From Halopiger aswanensis (GTDB lineage: Archaea; Halobacteriota; Halobacteria; Halobacteriales; Natrialbaceae): DNA of 64,000 bases. Numbering within the stretch: the stretch's first letter is position 1; every line of letters begins with the position of its first letter. Shown piece by piece: positions 16,002 through 24,503 of the stretch. The stretch lies in contig NZ_RAPO01000002.1 in assembly GCF_003610195.1 (NCBI RefSeq), positions 62,001-126,000 of the forward strand, given 5' to 3'. The translations under genes were made by a program, and so were the position numbers. The notes beneath the pieces are model-generated. The model saw only the letters and a list, made by a program, of their open reading frames with translations, was not told where the DNA came from and did not search any database.

Positions 16002-17603
16002 ATGAGCCGTGACCGGGCCCTCCTCGAGCGGGCCCTGGACCGTGGCGAACAGGACGGTGGCAACGTCGAGTTCAAGGAACGCCTCTCACGGGACGTCCAC
16101 CTCGAGGGTGGGCGACGCGAGAGCCTGGCCGCGCAGCTCCGACACCGACTGCTGTCGGGCGACGGTGAGGCGACCTACGTCGTCGGCGTCACCGACGACG
16201 GCGGCCTCGCCGGCATCGACCCGGACACCTTCTCCGAGACGATGGACGTCCTCTCCTTGCTCGCCGAGGAGGCAGACGCCCACATCGACGACGTCCAGAC
16301 GTGGGGCGTCAAGGACGGTCTCGTCGGCGTCGCCTTGATCCGCGAAGGCAGCGTCCTCGAGACCGACGACGAGCACGTCGTCGTCGGGACGGCCGGCCAC
16401 GTCGACCACGGCAAGAGTACGCTCGTCGGCTCGCTCGTCACCGGGAAGCCGGACGACGGCGACGGGGCGACGCGGGCGTACCTCGACGTCCAGCCCCACG
16501 AGGTCGAGCGCGGGCTCTCGGCCGACCTCTCCTACGCGGTCTACGGCTTCGACGAGGACGGACCGGTTCGCGTTCGCAATCCGAACCGGAAGGCCGACCG
16601 CGCGGCCGTCGTCGAGGAGGCGGACCGACTGGTCTCGTTCGTCGACACGGTCGGGCACGAGCCCTGGCTGCGAACCACAATTCGCGGACTCGTCGGCCAG
16701 AAACTCGACTACGGCCTGCTGGTCGTGGCCGCGGACGACGGTCCCACCCGTACCACGCGCGAACACCTCGGGGTCCTGCTGGCGACCGATCTGCCGACGA
16801 TCGTCGCGATCACCAAGACCGACGCGGTCAGCGAGGAGCGCGTCGAGGAAGTCGAACGCGAGGTCGAGCGCCTGCTCCGAGAAGTCGATAAATCACCGCT
16901 GCGGGTCGCCCGCCACGGCGTCGACGCCGCCGTCGAGGAGATCAACGAGCGCGTCGTCCCCATCGTCGAGACCAGCGCCATCACGATGGAGGGCCTCGAG
17001 ACGCTGGACGAACTGTTCGATCGGCTCCCCAAGACCGCCGAAGACTCCGGCGAGTTCCGGATGTACGTCGACCGCAGCTACTCCGTTACCGGTGTCGGCG
17101 CGGTCGCCTCCGGGACCGTGATGGCCGGCGAGGTCGAGGCCGGCGACGAACTGCTCATCGGACCGATGCCCGACGGCCGCTTCGAGGAGGTCGAAGTCCG
17201 GTCGATCGAGATGCACTACCACCGCGTCGACCAGGCCCAGGCGGGTCGGATCGTCGGCATCGCGCTCAAGGGCATTCAGGAGAGCGCCATCGAGCGCGGG
17301 ATGGTCTTGCTCCCGCGAGACGCCGACCCCGATCCCGTCCGGGAATTCGAGGCCGAAGTCATGGTGCTCAACCACCCCACCCGCATCGGGGACGGCTACG
17401 AACCCGTCGTCCACCTCGAGACGATCGGCGAAGCCGCCGCGTTCTATCCCGAGGACGGACGCCTCCTGCCGGGCGATACAGGCGAGGCGACCGTCCGCTT
17501 CAAGTTCCGCCCCTACCTGGTCGAGGAGGGCCAGAAGTTCGTCTTCCGAGAGGGCCGCAGCAAGGGCGTCGGGACCGTGACCGACGTCCACCCGATGGAG
17601 TAA
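16002..17603 (+). CDS. GTPBP1-like translational GTPase
   Basis: A 533-residue GTPase of the elongation-factor superfamily, GTPBP1/GTPBP2 group. An N-terminal domain (residues 1-120, NVEFKERLSRDVHLEGG) precedes the G domain: G1 GTAGHVDHGKSTLVG (near 129), G3 DTVGHE, G4 TKTD, then EF-Tu-like domains 2 and 3 (RSYSVTGVGAVASGTVMAG; the end VFREGRSKGVGTV). Eukaryotic relatives act in mRNA decay and ribosome rescue; the archaeal role is not established. The ATG at 16002 is chosen since homologous sequence begins there. It is a single gene. Confidence 0.88.
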   Translation: MSRDRALLERALDRGEQDGGNVEFKERLSRDVHLEGGRRESLAAQLRHRLLSGDGEATYVVGVTDDGGLAGIDPDTFSETMDVLSLLAEEADAHIDDVQTWGVKDGLVGVALIREGSVLETDDEHVVVGTAGHVDHGKSTLVGSLVTGKPDDGDGATRAYLDVQPHEVERGLSADLSYAVYGFDEDGPVRVRNPNRKADRAAVVEEADRLVSFVDTVGHEPWLRTTIRGLVGQKLDYGLLVVAADDGPTRTTREHLGVLLATDLPTIVAITKTDAVSEERVEEVEREVERLLREVDKSPLRVARHGVDAAVEEINERVVPIVETSAITMEGLETLDELFDRLPKTAEDSGEFRMYVDRSYSVTGVGAVASGTVMAGEVEAGDELLIGPMPDGRFEEVEVRSIEMHYHRVDQAQAGRIVGIALKGIQESAIERGMVLLPRDADPDPVREFEAEVMVLNHPTRIGDGYEPVVHLETIGEAAAFYPEDGRLLPGDTGEATVRFKFRPYLVEEGQKFVFREGRSKGVGTVTDVHPME

Positions 17604-17731
17604 CGATGTGGGGCGGTCACCCCGTCGACGCGTCCGCACGGCTCATTTGCTGGTTCCGCGACCATCGGTGGCCGCTCGAGGCGGCCGAGTAGACGAACGA
17701 CTTCGATTTTGGCAACTGTTCTCCCCCGCGA

Positions 17732-18364
17732 TCACCACGGTGGCGTCGTCAACGCTCGAAGACTCTCGAGCGTGTACGCTGGCGTCGGTTCAGGCTGTTT
17801 GGGCGCGGATTCGCCGCCAGTACGTGGAATCCAGACCGACCGGAGACCCGCAGATCGAGCGCCCGCAACATCCGGCGACAGTGAGTGTCCGACGTGGACC
17901 GCCCGGTCCGGGCTCGAGTCCAGTTCCTCGAGTGCGACGTCGAACGGTTCCGGGGCCGGTTTGGCGGGCGTCTCGTAACCGCCGCAGACGACGGTCTCGA
18001 CGTAGCCGTCGAGGCCGGCCGCCTCGAGTTTCGCCCGCTGCAGGTCCGGTGCGCCGTTCGTGACGACGCCGAGCCGGTACTCGTCGGACAGCGTCTCGAG
18101 GACGGCTCTAGCGCCCGGGACGGGAGCGACAGACGTGCGGTCTCGAATCGCTTTGCGCTCGTCGGCGATAGCCCACCCACCGTCTCCCGCAGGGACCGGT
18201 TCTTCCTGCTGCTCGCCGGGATACTGTCGCCGTACCCCGGCTGTACTCGCGTCGCTCTCGCTCTCGAGACCGGTCGCAGTTGGCTGCGTCTCGGTACAAA
18301 GCGTTCCGTCGAGCCCAAAACAGATCGCCTCGACATCGGCGTCACCCGCTCGCGCACTGCTCAT
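17732..18364 (-). CDS. HAD superfamily protein lacking the nucleophile Asp
   Basis: A 210-residue HAD-like protein. Motif I reads ICFGLDGTLC, so the nucleophile Asp (normally F-D-x-D-G-T) is Gly while the second Asp is kept. Motif II (VVTNGAP), the Lys region (ETPAKPAPEPFDVAL) and a motif IV remnant (VHVGHSLSPDVAGA) are present, the last also lacking the usual GD. It is likely not a phosphatase; it may bind a ligand or a partner protein. A low-complexity insert lies near residues 30-60. Fold assignment is good, function unknown. Confidence 0.75.
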   Translation of the reverse strand: MSSARAGDADVEAICFGLDGTLCTETQPTATGLESESDASTAGVRRQYPGEQQEEPVPAGDGGWAIADERKAIRDRTSVAPVPGARAVLETLSDEYRLGVVTNGAPDLQRAKLEAAGLDGYVETVVCGGYETPAKPAPEPFDVALEELDSSPDRAVHVGHSLSPDVAGARSAGLRSVWIPRTGGESAPKQPEPTPAYTLESLRALTTPPW

Positions 18365-18549
18365 TTTCCCGAGATAGCCGATATCGACCTGAAAGCCGAC
18401 TGCTTACTCACGCATGCTCACCGTCTCGCCGTCCGGCGGTTCCGGGTCAACTCGCCGGGACTCGGAGGCGGGACGTATTCGGAGCAACGACTATTTGTCC
18501 CTGTCCGCCAGCAGCACCCGGTCAAAAACGGCCGCGTCGATTCCGTCGG

Positions 18550-19482
18550 TTACAGGTCGAACGACTCGAGGAGCAGTTCTTCGTCCGTCTCGCCGTGGAC
18601 GTAGGTCGGGCCGCCGAGCACGTCGATCGTCACCTTCGCGGGCGCGAACAGGTCCGAGGGGACTTCTTCGAACTGCCAGTCGAGGTCGTCGAAGACTTCG
18701 CCGAACGGCCGGCCGTGATCCTCGGCGGCCGTCGAGGCGACCGAATCGAAGACGTCGGCATCCTCCCGAACCGTGAGGTGGGCCGTCCCGCCGTAGGCGA
18801 TCGCGTCGTTCGTGCGGGCGATGGCCGTCCGCTCGTCGTCCGCGACGGGGGCGACCGGCGCGCGACCCGTCGCCGAGACGATGTCGAGCGGCTCGTAGCC
18901 GAGTTCGGCGAGCCGGAACGTCGCGAGTTCGGCCGCGCGGGCGGCGTTCGTGATGCTACCGACGAGGCTGGCGGTCGGATAGGCCAGCAGGAAGACGCTG
19001 CTGGGTTCGACCTCCGCGAGTTCGGCGACCTGTTCGGCGGCCGATTCGGGCGGCAGTTCGTCAGTTTCGACGGCCAGCGCCGTCAGGTCGAAGGCGTCCG
19101 TGTAGCCGACGCGGCGGAACTCCTCTTCCTCGGCGACCAGTGCGCGGGCCGGACCGCTGCCCAGCCCCTCGAAGTCCTCGGTGGTCAGCTCCCAGCCGGC
19201 CTTCTGCGAGCACAAAAGCGAGAGCGCCGGCTGATCGGTCGATAGCTCGACCGTGTGGATCGGTACGCCGTCGATCTCGCCGAGTTCGTGGCTCGGCGTC
19301 GCCAGCCCCGCGGTCTGGATCTCGGTGAGCAACAGTCCCGCCTCGATGCCGCCGTCGAACTCGACTCCGAAGTCGAGGACGGTCGCCTCGTTCTCGAGGT
19401 CGTAGCCGCCGATATTGAGTTCCTCGGCGTAGTCGAGGGCCTCGTCGACCAACTCGATCGCCATGCGATTGAGACTTTCCAT
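18550..19482 (-). CDS. mch: Methenyltetrahydromethanopterin cyclohydrolase
   Basis: A 310-residue protein matching the Mch family, which interconverts methenyl- and formyl-tetrahydromethanopterin in one-carbon metabolism. The N-terminus (MESLNRMAIELVDEAL), CSQKAGWEL, the Ala/Gly-rich GLGSGPARAL motif and SATGRAPVAPV fit the family in order and length. It stands alone here without other C1 genes. Haloarchaea mainly use folate, so the true pterin substrate is uncertain. Confidence 0.88.
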   Translation of the reverse strand: MESLNRMAIELVDEALDYAEELNIGGYDLENEATVLDFGVEFDGGIEAGLLLTEIQTAGLATPSHELGEIDGVPIHTVELSTDQPALSLLCSQKAGWELTTEDFEGLGSGPARALVAEEEEFRRVGYTDAFDLTALAVETDELPPESAAEQVAELAEVEPSSVFLLAYPTASLVGSITNAARAAELATFRLAELGYEPLDIVSATGRAPVAPVADDERTAIARTNDAIAYGGTAHLTVREDADVFDSVASTAAEDHGRPFGEVFDDLDWQFEEVPSDLFAPAKVTIDVLGGPTYVHGETDEELLLESFDL

Positions 19483-19593
19483 ACCTTATGGATCAGGCCC
19501 CGGCGTAAAACAGTTTGTCAGTTCTCGTCTGACCTGCGTCAGACGGCGACCACAACGCCGAGCGACGGCCTTCGATATCGAAGCCGTCCTCCC

Positions 19594-19803
19594 TCAGATC
19601 GCGGGTTCGTATCCGGCGTCCGCGATCGTGTTCGCGATCGCCGCCTCGTCGACCATCGTCTCGTCGTGTTCGACGCGGACCTCGCCGTCCTCGTGGCTCG
19701 CTCTCGCCGCCGACACGCCCTCGAGCGCCTCGAGAGCATCGGTGACCGTCGTTTCACAGTCGGTAGAGGACATGCCGCCGACCTCGAGCGTGGTCTGTTC
19801 CAT
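19594..19803 (-). CDS. Heavy-metal-associated (HMA) domain protein with one Cys
   Basis: A 69-residue single ferredoxin-like HMA domain, as in copper chaperones. The metal loop is VGGMSSTDCETT, where the family has GMTCxxC: Ser replaces the first Cys and only one remains. The rest of the fold (VSAARASHEDGEVRVEHD, ADAGYEPAI) is normal. Metal transfer is doubtful with a single thiol. It stands alone, with no copper ATPase nearby. Confidence 0.75.
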   Translation of the reverse strand: MEQTTLEVGGMSSTDCETTVTDALEALEGVSAARASHEDGEVRVEHDETMVDEAAIANTIADAGYEPAI

Positions 19804-20033
19804 ACTCGACGCTCGAGGCTCGCCGGGGGAGAGTCTTCTGCACGTGTCTGCAACGACGATGGCCGCCGGCGCCGTCGCTGGGCCGTATCAGCTACGCTAC
19901 TATCAGTTCGCCGGTGTCGAAACGGTTATCGGGGAGACCCGTCCGATCAACGGACGAGAATTCTGTTTCCGTATTTGGTCGGACGCAGCAACAGCTACCG
20001 TTGCGGTGACGGACGAACGGCCGTCCGGCGTTC
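19804..20033. other. Intergenic stretch, 230 bases, no gene seen
   Basis: The stretch holds the upstream region of the HMA gene and the end of the MTH1187-family gene. I see no convincing coding sequence, RNA or strong repeat in it. Confidence 0.4.
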
Positions 20034-20348
20034 TCAGTCCTCGCGGTTCGTCGCGGGTCGGCCGAGTTGCTCTTCTACGGCGTCGACCTTCTCCGCAGCC
20101 GACTCGTCTCGCGTTCGCTTGTCGTCGATCTTCAGTACCGTACTGACACGATCCGCGTCGACCGCCTCGTGGGCCGCCTGGGCCGCCGCGAACAGTTCGT
20201 CGGTCGACTCGGCTTCGATCACCGTCCCCATCGGATTGGTCTCGTACTCGACGTCGTAGTCCTCGAGGGCGTCGACGGCCTTCGCGACCTCGCCGGACAT
20301 GCTGCCTTCGATCACCGGTGCGACGCTCAGTAGGGCGATTACCGTCAT
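20034..20348 (-). CDS. MTH1187 family thiamine-binding protein
   Basis: A 104-residue protein with the ferredoxin-like fold of the MTH1187/YkoF group. MTVIALLSVAPVIEGSMSGE, YETNPMGTVIEAE and DRVSTVLKIDDKRT match the family pattern; a crystal-structure-based annotation of the family is thiamine binding. The C-terminal acidic extension (residues 85-104) is extra. The ATG at 20348 is the family start. Single gene. Confidence 0.8.
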   Translation of the reverse strand: MTVIALLSVAPVIEGSMSGEVAKAVDALEDYDVEYETNPMGTVIEAESTDELFAAAQAAHEAVDADRVSTVLKIDDKRTRDESAAEKVDAVEEQLGRPATNRED

Positions 20349-20478
20349 AGCTACCCCTAACGGGTGGCACGGTCCTAAAGCCGTCCCATGACGGCCTGTC
20401 GAGACCTCTCGGTACGCGACGGGGTGAAACAAGGGAAGAAAGTGAGCGCGAGCGACGGACTCGGAGTCGAAGTCGGCG

Positions 20479-20847
20479 TCAGTTCGAGGGCCCACCAGCG
20501 CGACTGCGACCGCGTCCGGCCTCCGAGGGCGGGTAGACGATAACGTCCCCGTTCGCGTAGACGTACACCTCGTGCTCGAGGGCGGTGAAGGCGACGTGAC
20601 CGCCCGTGCGCTCGGTGCCGTCGGCCTTCTTGCTGAAGAGTCGGTCGAGCGCGTCGGGATCGACGCTATCGTAGAGGGAGAACTCGCCCTGCGAGACGTC
20701 CGTCTCCGCGATCGAGGCGAGCGCGTGGACGATCGTCGTCGTGATCGTCGCCGTCCCGTCGGTGTCGTGGTGGAAGACGTAGCGGTCGTTCGTCTGGTCG
20801 TACCGCGGGTCGTCGCCGGCGTCGGTTGATGAGAGCTCAGTTTGCAT
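20479..20847 (-). CDS. HalOD1 output domain protein
   Basis: A 122-residue protein with the halophile-specific HalOD1 domain: DRYVFHHDTDGTATITTTIV, then VSQGEFSLYDSVDPDALDRL and HVAFTALEHEVYVYANGDV. Such domains occur alone or at the end of signal-transduction proteins; the mechanism is not known. A short Arg/Gly tail ends the protein. Its promoter contains a near-perfect inverted repeat (separate entry). Confidence 0.85.
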   Translation of the reverse strand: MQTELSSTDAGDDPRYDQTNDRYVFHHDTDGTATITTTIVHALASIAETDVSQGEFSLYDSVDPDALDRLFSKKADGTERTGGHVAFTALEHEVYVYANGDVIVYPPSEAGRGRSRAGGPSN

Positions 20848-21190
20848 GGAGGATCTACGAGTCAATCGTCTATTGATTCGTAGTTACTCGGAGTATAAAA
20901 GGTGATCGCAGCCGATATCGGTAAACGAACGTGACGGAATCCGCTACTAACAGTTCAGATTCGTGTATTGTGTCGCTGCGAGATGCATTGCGCACCACCG
21001 CGACGCCGTCCCGGAGAACGACGACGGACTGTAACCGCGACTTACTCGCGAAGGCGGACAGGTGCTCGCGCGGGCGCGATCACAAGAGACGATTAGGCAT
21101 TAGGACGGCACCGACGACACCGACGGCGAGGTCACGGATCCAGTGACGGGCGCAGAAAGACGGACGCGAACGCGGTGACTCGTCGCCTGC
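20848..21190. other. Intergenic stretch, 343 bases
   Basis: Apart from the HalOD1 promoter and operator-like repeat at the left end, I find nothing supported here. One open plus-strand frame (20931-21146) is Thr/Arg-rich and lacks halophile protein character, so it is not called. Confidence 0.5.
20855..20883. promoter_or_regulatory. Inverted repeat at the transcription start of the HalOD1 gene
   Basis: Arms CTACGAGTCAAT (20855-20866) and ATTGATTCGTAG (20872-20883) pair at 11 of 12 positions around a five-base centre. A minus-strand TATA-like box lies at about 20893-20901, which puts the start site within the repeat. It looks like a repressor operator. Confidence 0.5.
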
Positions 21191-21382
21191 CTACGCCGAG
21201 GTCGCGTCGAACGACTCGAGGATGTCGAGGCCGCGTTTGGTTTTGACGAACGCCGCGATCGGCCGTTCGGACTCGCAGCGCTCGCAGGTGTACCGGTTGC
21301 CGGGCGACGGGAGGGACGCCGGATCGGCCTCCCAATGGTCGCCGCAGTCGGGACACTCGAGGTCGATCCACCCCTCGCGCAT
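21191..21382 (-). CDS. Small zinc-ribbon protein
   Basis: A 63-residue protein with DLECPDCGDHWEA and YTCERCESERPIAAF, a four-Cys zinc ribbon, followed by a short helix (KRGLDILESFDA). The start at 21382 places the ribbon near residue 9. It belongs to a haloarchaeal group of tiny ribbon proteins without known role. It is divergent from the DUF4112 gene. Confidence 0.65.
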   Translation of the reverse strand: MREGWIDLECPDCGDHWEADPASLPSPGNRYTCERCESERPIAAFVKTKRGLDILESFDATSA

Positions 21383-21523
21383 ACACACGGTAGTAGGTAC
21401 TCGATTGCCTTCAGGTTGACTCGCGCCGGTTCGTCGGTCCGGCGGAGGGACCGTCCGACGGCGATTCGAGTGCTTGCCACGTCCGCCCTCGAACTTATTC
21501 AGGGGACGCCCCGACGAAGAGGT

Positions 21524-21970
21524 ATGGCAACTAGTTCGGCGGACGACATCGGCGCTGCCCTCGAGGAGTTCGAGGACGACATCCCGGCCACGATCGACGA
21601 CTCGGTGATCGACCGCATGCGCCTCGTGGCTCGGATTCTCGACGAGGGGATCCGTATCCCCGGAACGAACTTCCGATTCGGGCTCGACCCGATCGTCGGC
21701 ATCCTTCCCGGGGCCGGCGACACCGCGACCGCGTTCGTCTCGCTGTACATCGTCGCCGAGTCCGCACGACTGGGCGTCTCGCAGTCGACGCTCCTGCGGA
21801 TGCTCGGGAACATCGCCGTCGACACCGTCGCCGGCTCGGTCCCCATCCTCGGGACCCTCTTCGACGCCTTCTGGAAGTCCAACAAGTGGAACGTCATGCT
21901 GGCGCTCGAGGATCTGGCCGAGACCGAGCGCCATCCGCAGACGGGACCGGAGACCGTGACGATCGACTAA
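21524..21970 (+). CDS. DUF4112 family membrane protein
   Basis: A 148-residue protein of the DUF4112 family. The motif GTNFRFGLDPIVGILPGAGD (near residues 46-65) and the later VAGSVPILGTLFDAFWKSN are diagnostic; they form re-entrant or membrane segments around Gly/Pro-rich turns. Function is unknown in the family. Single gene. Confidence 0.85.
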   Translation: MATSSADDIGAALEEFEDDIPATIDDSVIDRMRLVARILDEGIRIPGTNFRFGLDPIVGILPGAGDTATAFVSLYIVAESARLGVSQSTLLRMLGNIAVDTVAGSVPILGTLFDAFWKSNKWNVMLALEDLAETERHPQTGPETVTID

Positions 21971-22099
21971 CCCTGGTTCGTTGGCTCAGGTGACGGTTTT
22001 CGGCTTGCGGCTCGTGACTCGAGCGACGACAACCCCGCAGTCAAAGGTACGAGAACCCGAAAACAACGTCACCACTGCCGGAAGTGAGTTCGAGAGAAG

Positions 22100-22120
22100 T
22101 GCGCTGGCTGGGATTTGAAC
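22100..22120. repeat. Copy of the tRNA-Gly 3' end (21 bases)
   Basis: TGCGCTGGCTGGGATTTGAAC is identical to 22214-22234, the discriminator base, 3' acceptor strand and part of the T arm of the tRNA-Gly gene. The sequence then departs completely. Such a partial copy next to a tRNA is what integration at the tRNA 3' end leaves behind. Confidence 0.6.
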
Positions 22121-22213
22121 TACGTCCAGACGTGCTCGCTTCGCTGCGCACGACTGGTCTCATTCAAATCCAGAGACGATTTCCGCCGCTCACGGATTTG
22201 TTCGCGACAAAAA

Positions 22214-22284
22214 TGCGCTGGCTGGGATTTGAACCCAGGTTGTGACCATGGCAAGGTCACGTGATACCACTACACTACCAGCGC
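22214..22284 (-). tRNA. tRNA-Gly (anticodon GCC)
   Basis: A 71-base cloverleaf on the minus strand: acceptor GCGCTGG pairing with CCAGCGC, D arm GTAGTGGTAT, anticodon stem GTGAC/GTCAC around loop CTTGCCATG, T arm CTGGG/CCCAG around TTCAAAT, and discriminator A. The anticodon GCC reads glycine codons. CCA is not encoded. A TATA-like box (22325-22332) lies about 41-48 bases upstream. Confidence 0.95.
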
Positions 22285-22597
22285 CCTGTGGTGCTTCGCT
22301 GCACTCATACCTACTGTCGGGTGGATATATAAGGCCTACGAATCAGTCCGGCATCGGCATGCGATTACATGGTGAATGTCGCCGACGGCGACCAGTTTCT
22401 CGGCGGATTTGCCGGCAAAACAGCACGGGTTTTAGTAGCTCGGAAAGTGACTCGTTACCATCCGTGAGTGTGTGTCCGTTCGGCACGAATTCGCGGGTGT
22501 GAGGCGTTGTCAGCCGGAATCGAATCCGCTATTCTTTTAAGACCCTATCCGCAATACATCGCTACAGTCTAGTGACGCGGCGCCGAAGCGTCTTGGC
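22285..22597. promoter_or_regulatory. Intergenic region with tRNA-Gly promoter and S10 operon promoter
   Basis: The left end holds the minus-strand TATA-like box of tRNA-Gly (22325-22332). Near the right end CTTTTAAG (22534-22541) is a plus-strand TATA-like box about 57 bases before the first gene of the ribosomal superoperon, leaving a leader of about 30 bases. No gene is seen between them. Confidence 0.55.
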
Positions 22598-23476
22598 ATG
22601 ACCGTCAGCGTACTCGTGCCGTCGTCGCTCACCCGGGAAGCCGAGGACAAACGCGAGGCTACTCGCAAACTCGGATACGTCGCCCGCGCGGCGACGATCT
22701 TCCGGGCCGATCGCCTCATCGTCTATCCCGATCGGGACGGCGAAACGGGGCGATTCGACGGCGGGTTCGTCAGTACCGTCCTGCGGTACGCCGCAACGCC
22801 ACCGTACCTCCGCAACGAGGTGTGGGGGATGCGGGACGAACTGGAGTACGCGGGGGTCTTGCCGCCGCTGCGAGCCGTGTCACAGACCGGCTCCGAATCG
22901 AACGATTCGGGGTCGATAAGACAAGGGATCGTGACCGAGGTCGGACCTGAAGGGCGCGTCCGGGTCAATTGCGGACTGCAACACCCGATCTCCCTCAACA
23001 CGCCTCCGGATATGGAGGTCTCCGAGGGGGAGCGCGTGACCGTCAGGATCTCTTCGCGACGACCGGTCCGGGCGAAGCTCGTCGACGAGCCCCTTCCGGG
23101 GCTTTCAGTCGAGCGGACGGACCTATCGGCAGCACTCAGCCGTGAGGACGCTGGCGTCCGCATCGCCGCCTCTCGACACGGTGAACGGCTCACCGTCGGG
23201 CGGCTCGAGACGCTGGCCGGACGCGTCGAACGAGACGGGATGACCGTCGTCTTTGGCGCGCCCGAGAGAGGGCTGCCGGCCATCCTCGGAATCGAGGCGT
23301 CCGACGTCGCTGCCGCATACGGCGGCGGCGCGGATGACGGCAACGTCGAACCCACAGCCGATCCAGGACCAGGGTTCGACCTCTGGCTCAACACGGTTCC
23401 GGATCAGGGAAGCGAGGTCGTGCGAACGGAGGAGGCTCTGTTCGCCACCCTCGCGCCCCTCTCACTACGAGAGTGA
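22598..23476 (+). CDS. SPOUT-family RNA methyltransferase (archaeal rRNA uridine methyltransferase group)
   Basis: A 292-residue protein of the SPOUT class (DUF171 group), which precedes rpl3 in most euryarchaea. Residues 1-85 begin the knotted methyltransferase (MTVSVLVPSSLTREAEDKR, IFRADRLIVYPD), an OB-like insert lies at about 108-160 (RQGIVTEVGPEGRVRVNCG), and the C-terminal half completes the knot (VVFGAPERGLPAIL, FDLWLNTVPDQGS). Archaeal relatives methylate 23S rRNA uridine, which fits its place. Ends four bases before rpl3. Confidence 0.85.
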   Translation: MTVSVLVPSSLTREAEDKREATRKLGYVARAATIFRADRLIVYPDRDGETGRFDGGFVSTVLRYAATPPYLRNEVWGMRDELEYAGVLPPLRAVSQTGSESNDSGSIRQGIVTEVGPEGRVRVNCGLQHPISLNTPPDMEVSEGERVTVRISSRRPVRAKLVDEPLPGLSVERTDLSAALSREDAGVRIAASRHGERLTVGRLETLAGRVERDGMTVVFGAPERGLPAILGIEASDVAAAYGGGADDGNVEPTADPGPGFDLWLNTVPDQGSEVVRTEEALFATLAPLSLRE

Positions 23477-23480
23477 TAGA

Positions 23481-24500
23481 ATGCCACAATCAAACGCACC
23501 ACGCAAAGGCTCACTCGGGTTCGGTCCACGGAAGCGCGCCTCCTCGGAGGTGCCGCGTTTCAACTCGTGGCCGGACGACGAAGGACAGCCGACGCTCCAG
23601 GGTTTCGCTGGCTACAAAGCCGGCATGACCCACGTCGTCATGGTCGACGACCAGTCGAATTCGCCGACCGAGGGGATGGAACAGACCGTCCCCGTGACGA
23701 TCGTGGAGACGCCGCCCATGCGCGCCGTCGCCCTGCGAGCGTACGAAGATACGGCGTACGGGAAGCAGCCGATCACCGAGGTCTGGACCGACGAGTTCGT
23801 TTCCGAACTCGATCGCGTCCTCGACCTCCCCGGTGACGACTACGATCCCGACGCCGCCGAAGACGAACTCCGCGGTCTCCTCGAGGAGGGCCGCGTCGAC
23901 GACGTCCGCGTCATCACGCATACGGTTCCGGCCGAGATTCCCTCGGTCCCCAAGAAGAAACCGGACGTGATGGAGACGCGCGTCGGCGGCGGCTCCGTCG
24001 AGGAACGCGTCGACTTCGCCCTCGAACTGCTCGAGGACGGTGGCGAGCACGTCATGAACGACGTGTTCCGCGCCGGCGAGTACGTCGACGCAAGCGGTGT
24101 CACGAAAGGGAAAGGGACTCAGGGCCCCGTCAAGCGCTGGGGCGTCCAGAAACGCAAGGGCAAGCACGCCCGGCAGGGCTGGCGCCGCCGCATCGGGAAC
24201 CTCGGTCCCTGGAACCCGTCCCGCGTCCGGTCGACGGTCCCCCAACAGGGCCAGACCGGCTACCACCAGCGGACGGAACTGAACAAGCGCCTCGTCGACA
24301 TGGGCGACGGCGCAGACGCGACGGTCGACGGCGGCTTCATCAACTACGGTGAAGTCGACGGACCGCACGCGCTGATCAAGGGCTCGCTCCCCGGACCGGA
24401 ACAGCGCCTCGTGCGCTTCCGCCCGGCGATCCGACCCGGAGACCAGCCGCGCCTCGATCCCGAGGTGCGCTACGTCTCCACCGCATCCAACCAGGGATAA
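23481..24500 (+). CDS. rpl3: Large ribosomal subunit protein L3 (uL3)
   Basis: 339 residues, the archaeal/eukaryotic long form. The universal loop that reaches the peptidyl transferase centre is seen as KGKGTQGPVKRWG near residue 208, and GEVDGPHALIKGSLPGP lies near the end. Acidic insertions typical of halophiles occur at about residues 115-135. The ATG at 23481 follows the methyltransferase stop by four bases. First ribosomal gene of the S10-spc superoperon. Confidence 0.97.
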   Translation: MPQSNAPRKGSLGFGPRKRASSEVPRFNSWPDDEGQPTLQGFAGYKAGMTHVVMVDDQSNSPTEGMEQTVPVTIVETPPMRAVALRAYEDTAYGKQPITEVWTDEFVSELDRVLDLPGDDYDPDAAEDELRGLLEEGRVDDVRVITHTVPAEIPSVPKKKPDVMETRVGGGSVEERVDFALELLEDGGEHVMNDVFRAGEYVDASGVTKGKGTQGPVKRWGVQKRKGKHARQGWRRRIGNLGPWNPSRVRSTVPQQGQTGYHQRTELNKRLVDMGDGADATVDGGFINYGEVDGPHALIKGSLPGPEQRLVRFRPAIRPGDQPRLDPEVRYVSTASNQG

Positions 24501-24503
24501 CAT

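Noticed and set aside
20931-21146. 71-residue plus-strand frame between HalOD1 and the zinc-ribbon gene
   Set aside because: Thr/Arg/Ser-rich, lacking acidic halophile composition; no TATA box at the right distance.
22100-22171. Possible second tRNA-Gly
   Set aside because: Only the 3' 21 bases match; there is no anticodon arm, so it is a fragment.
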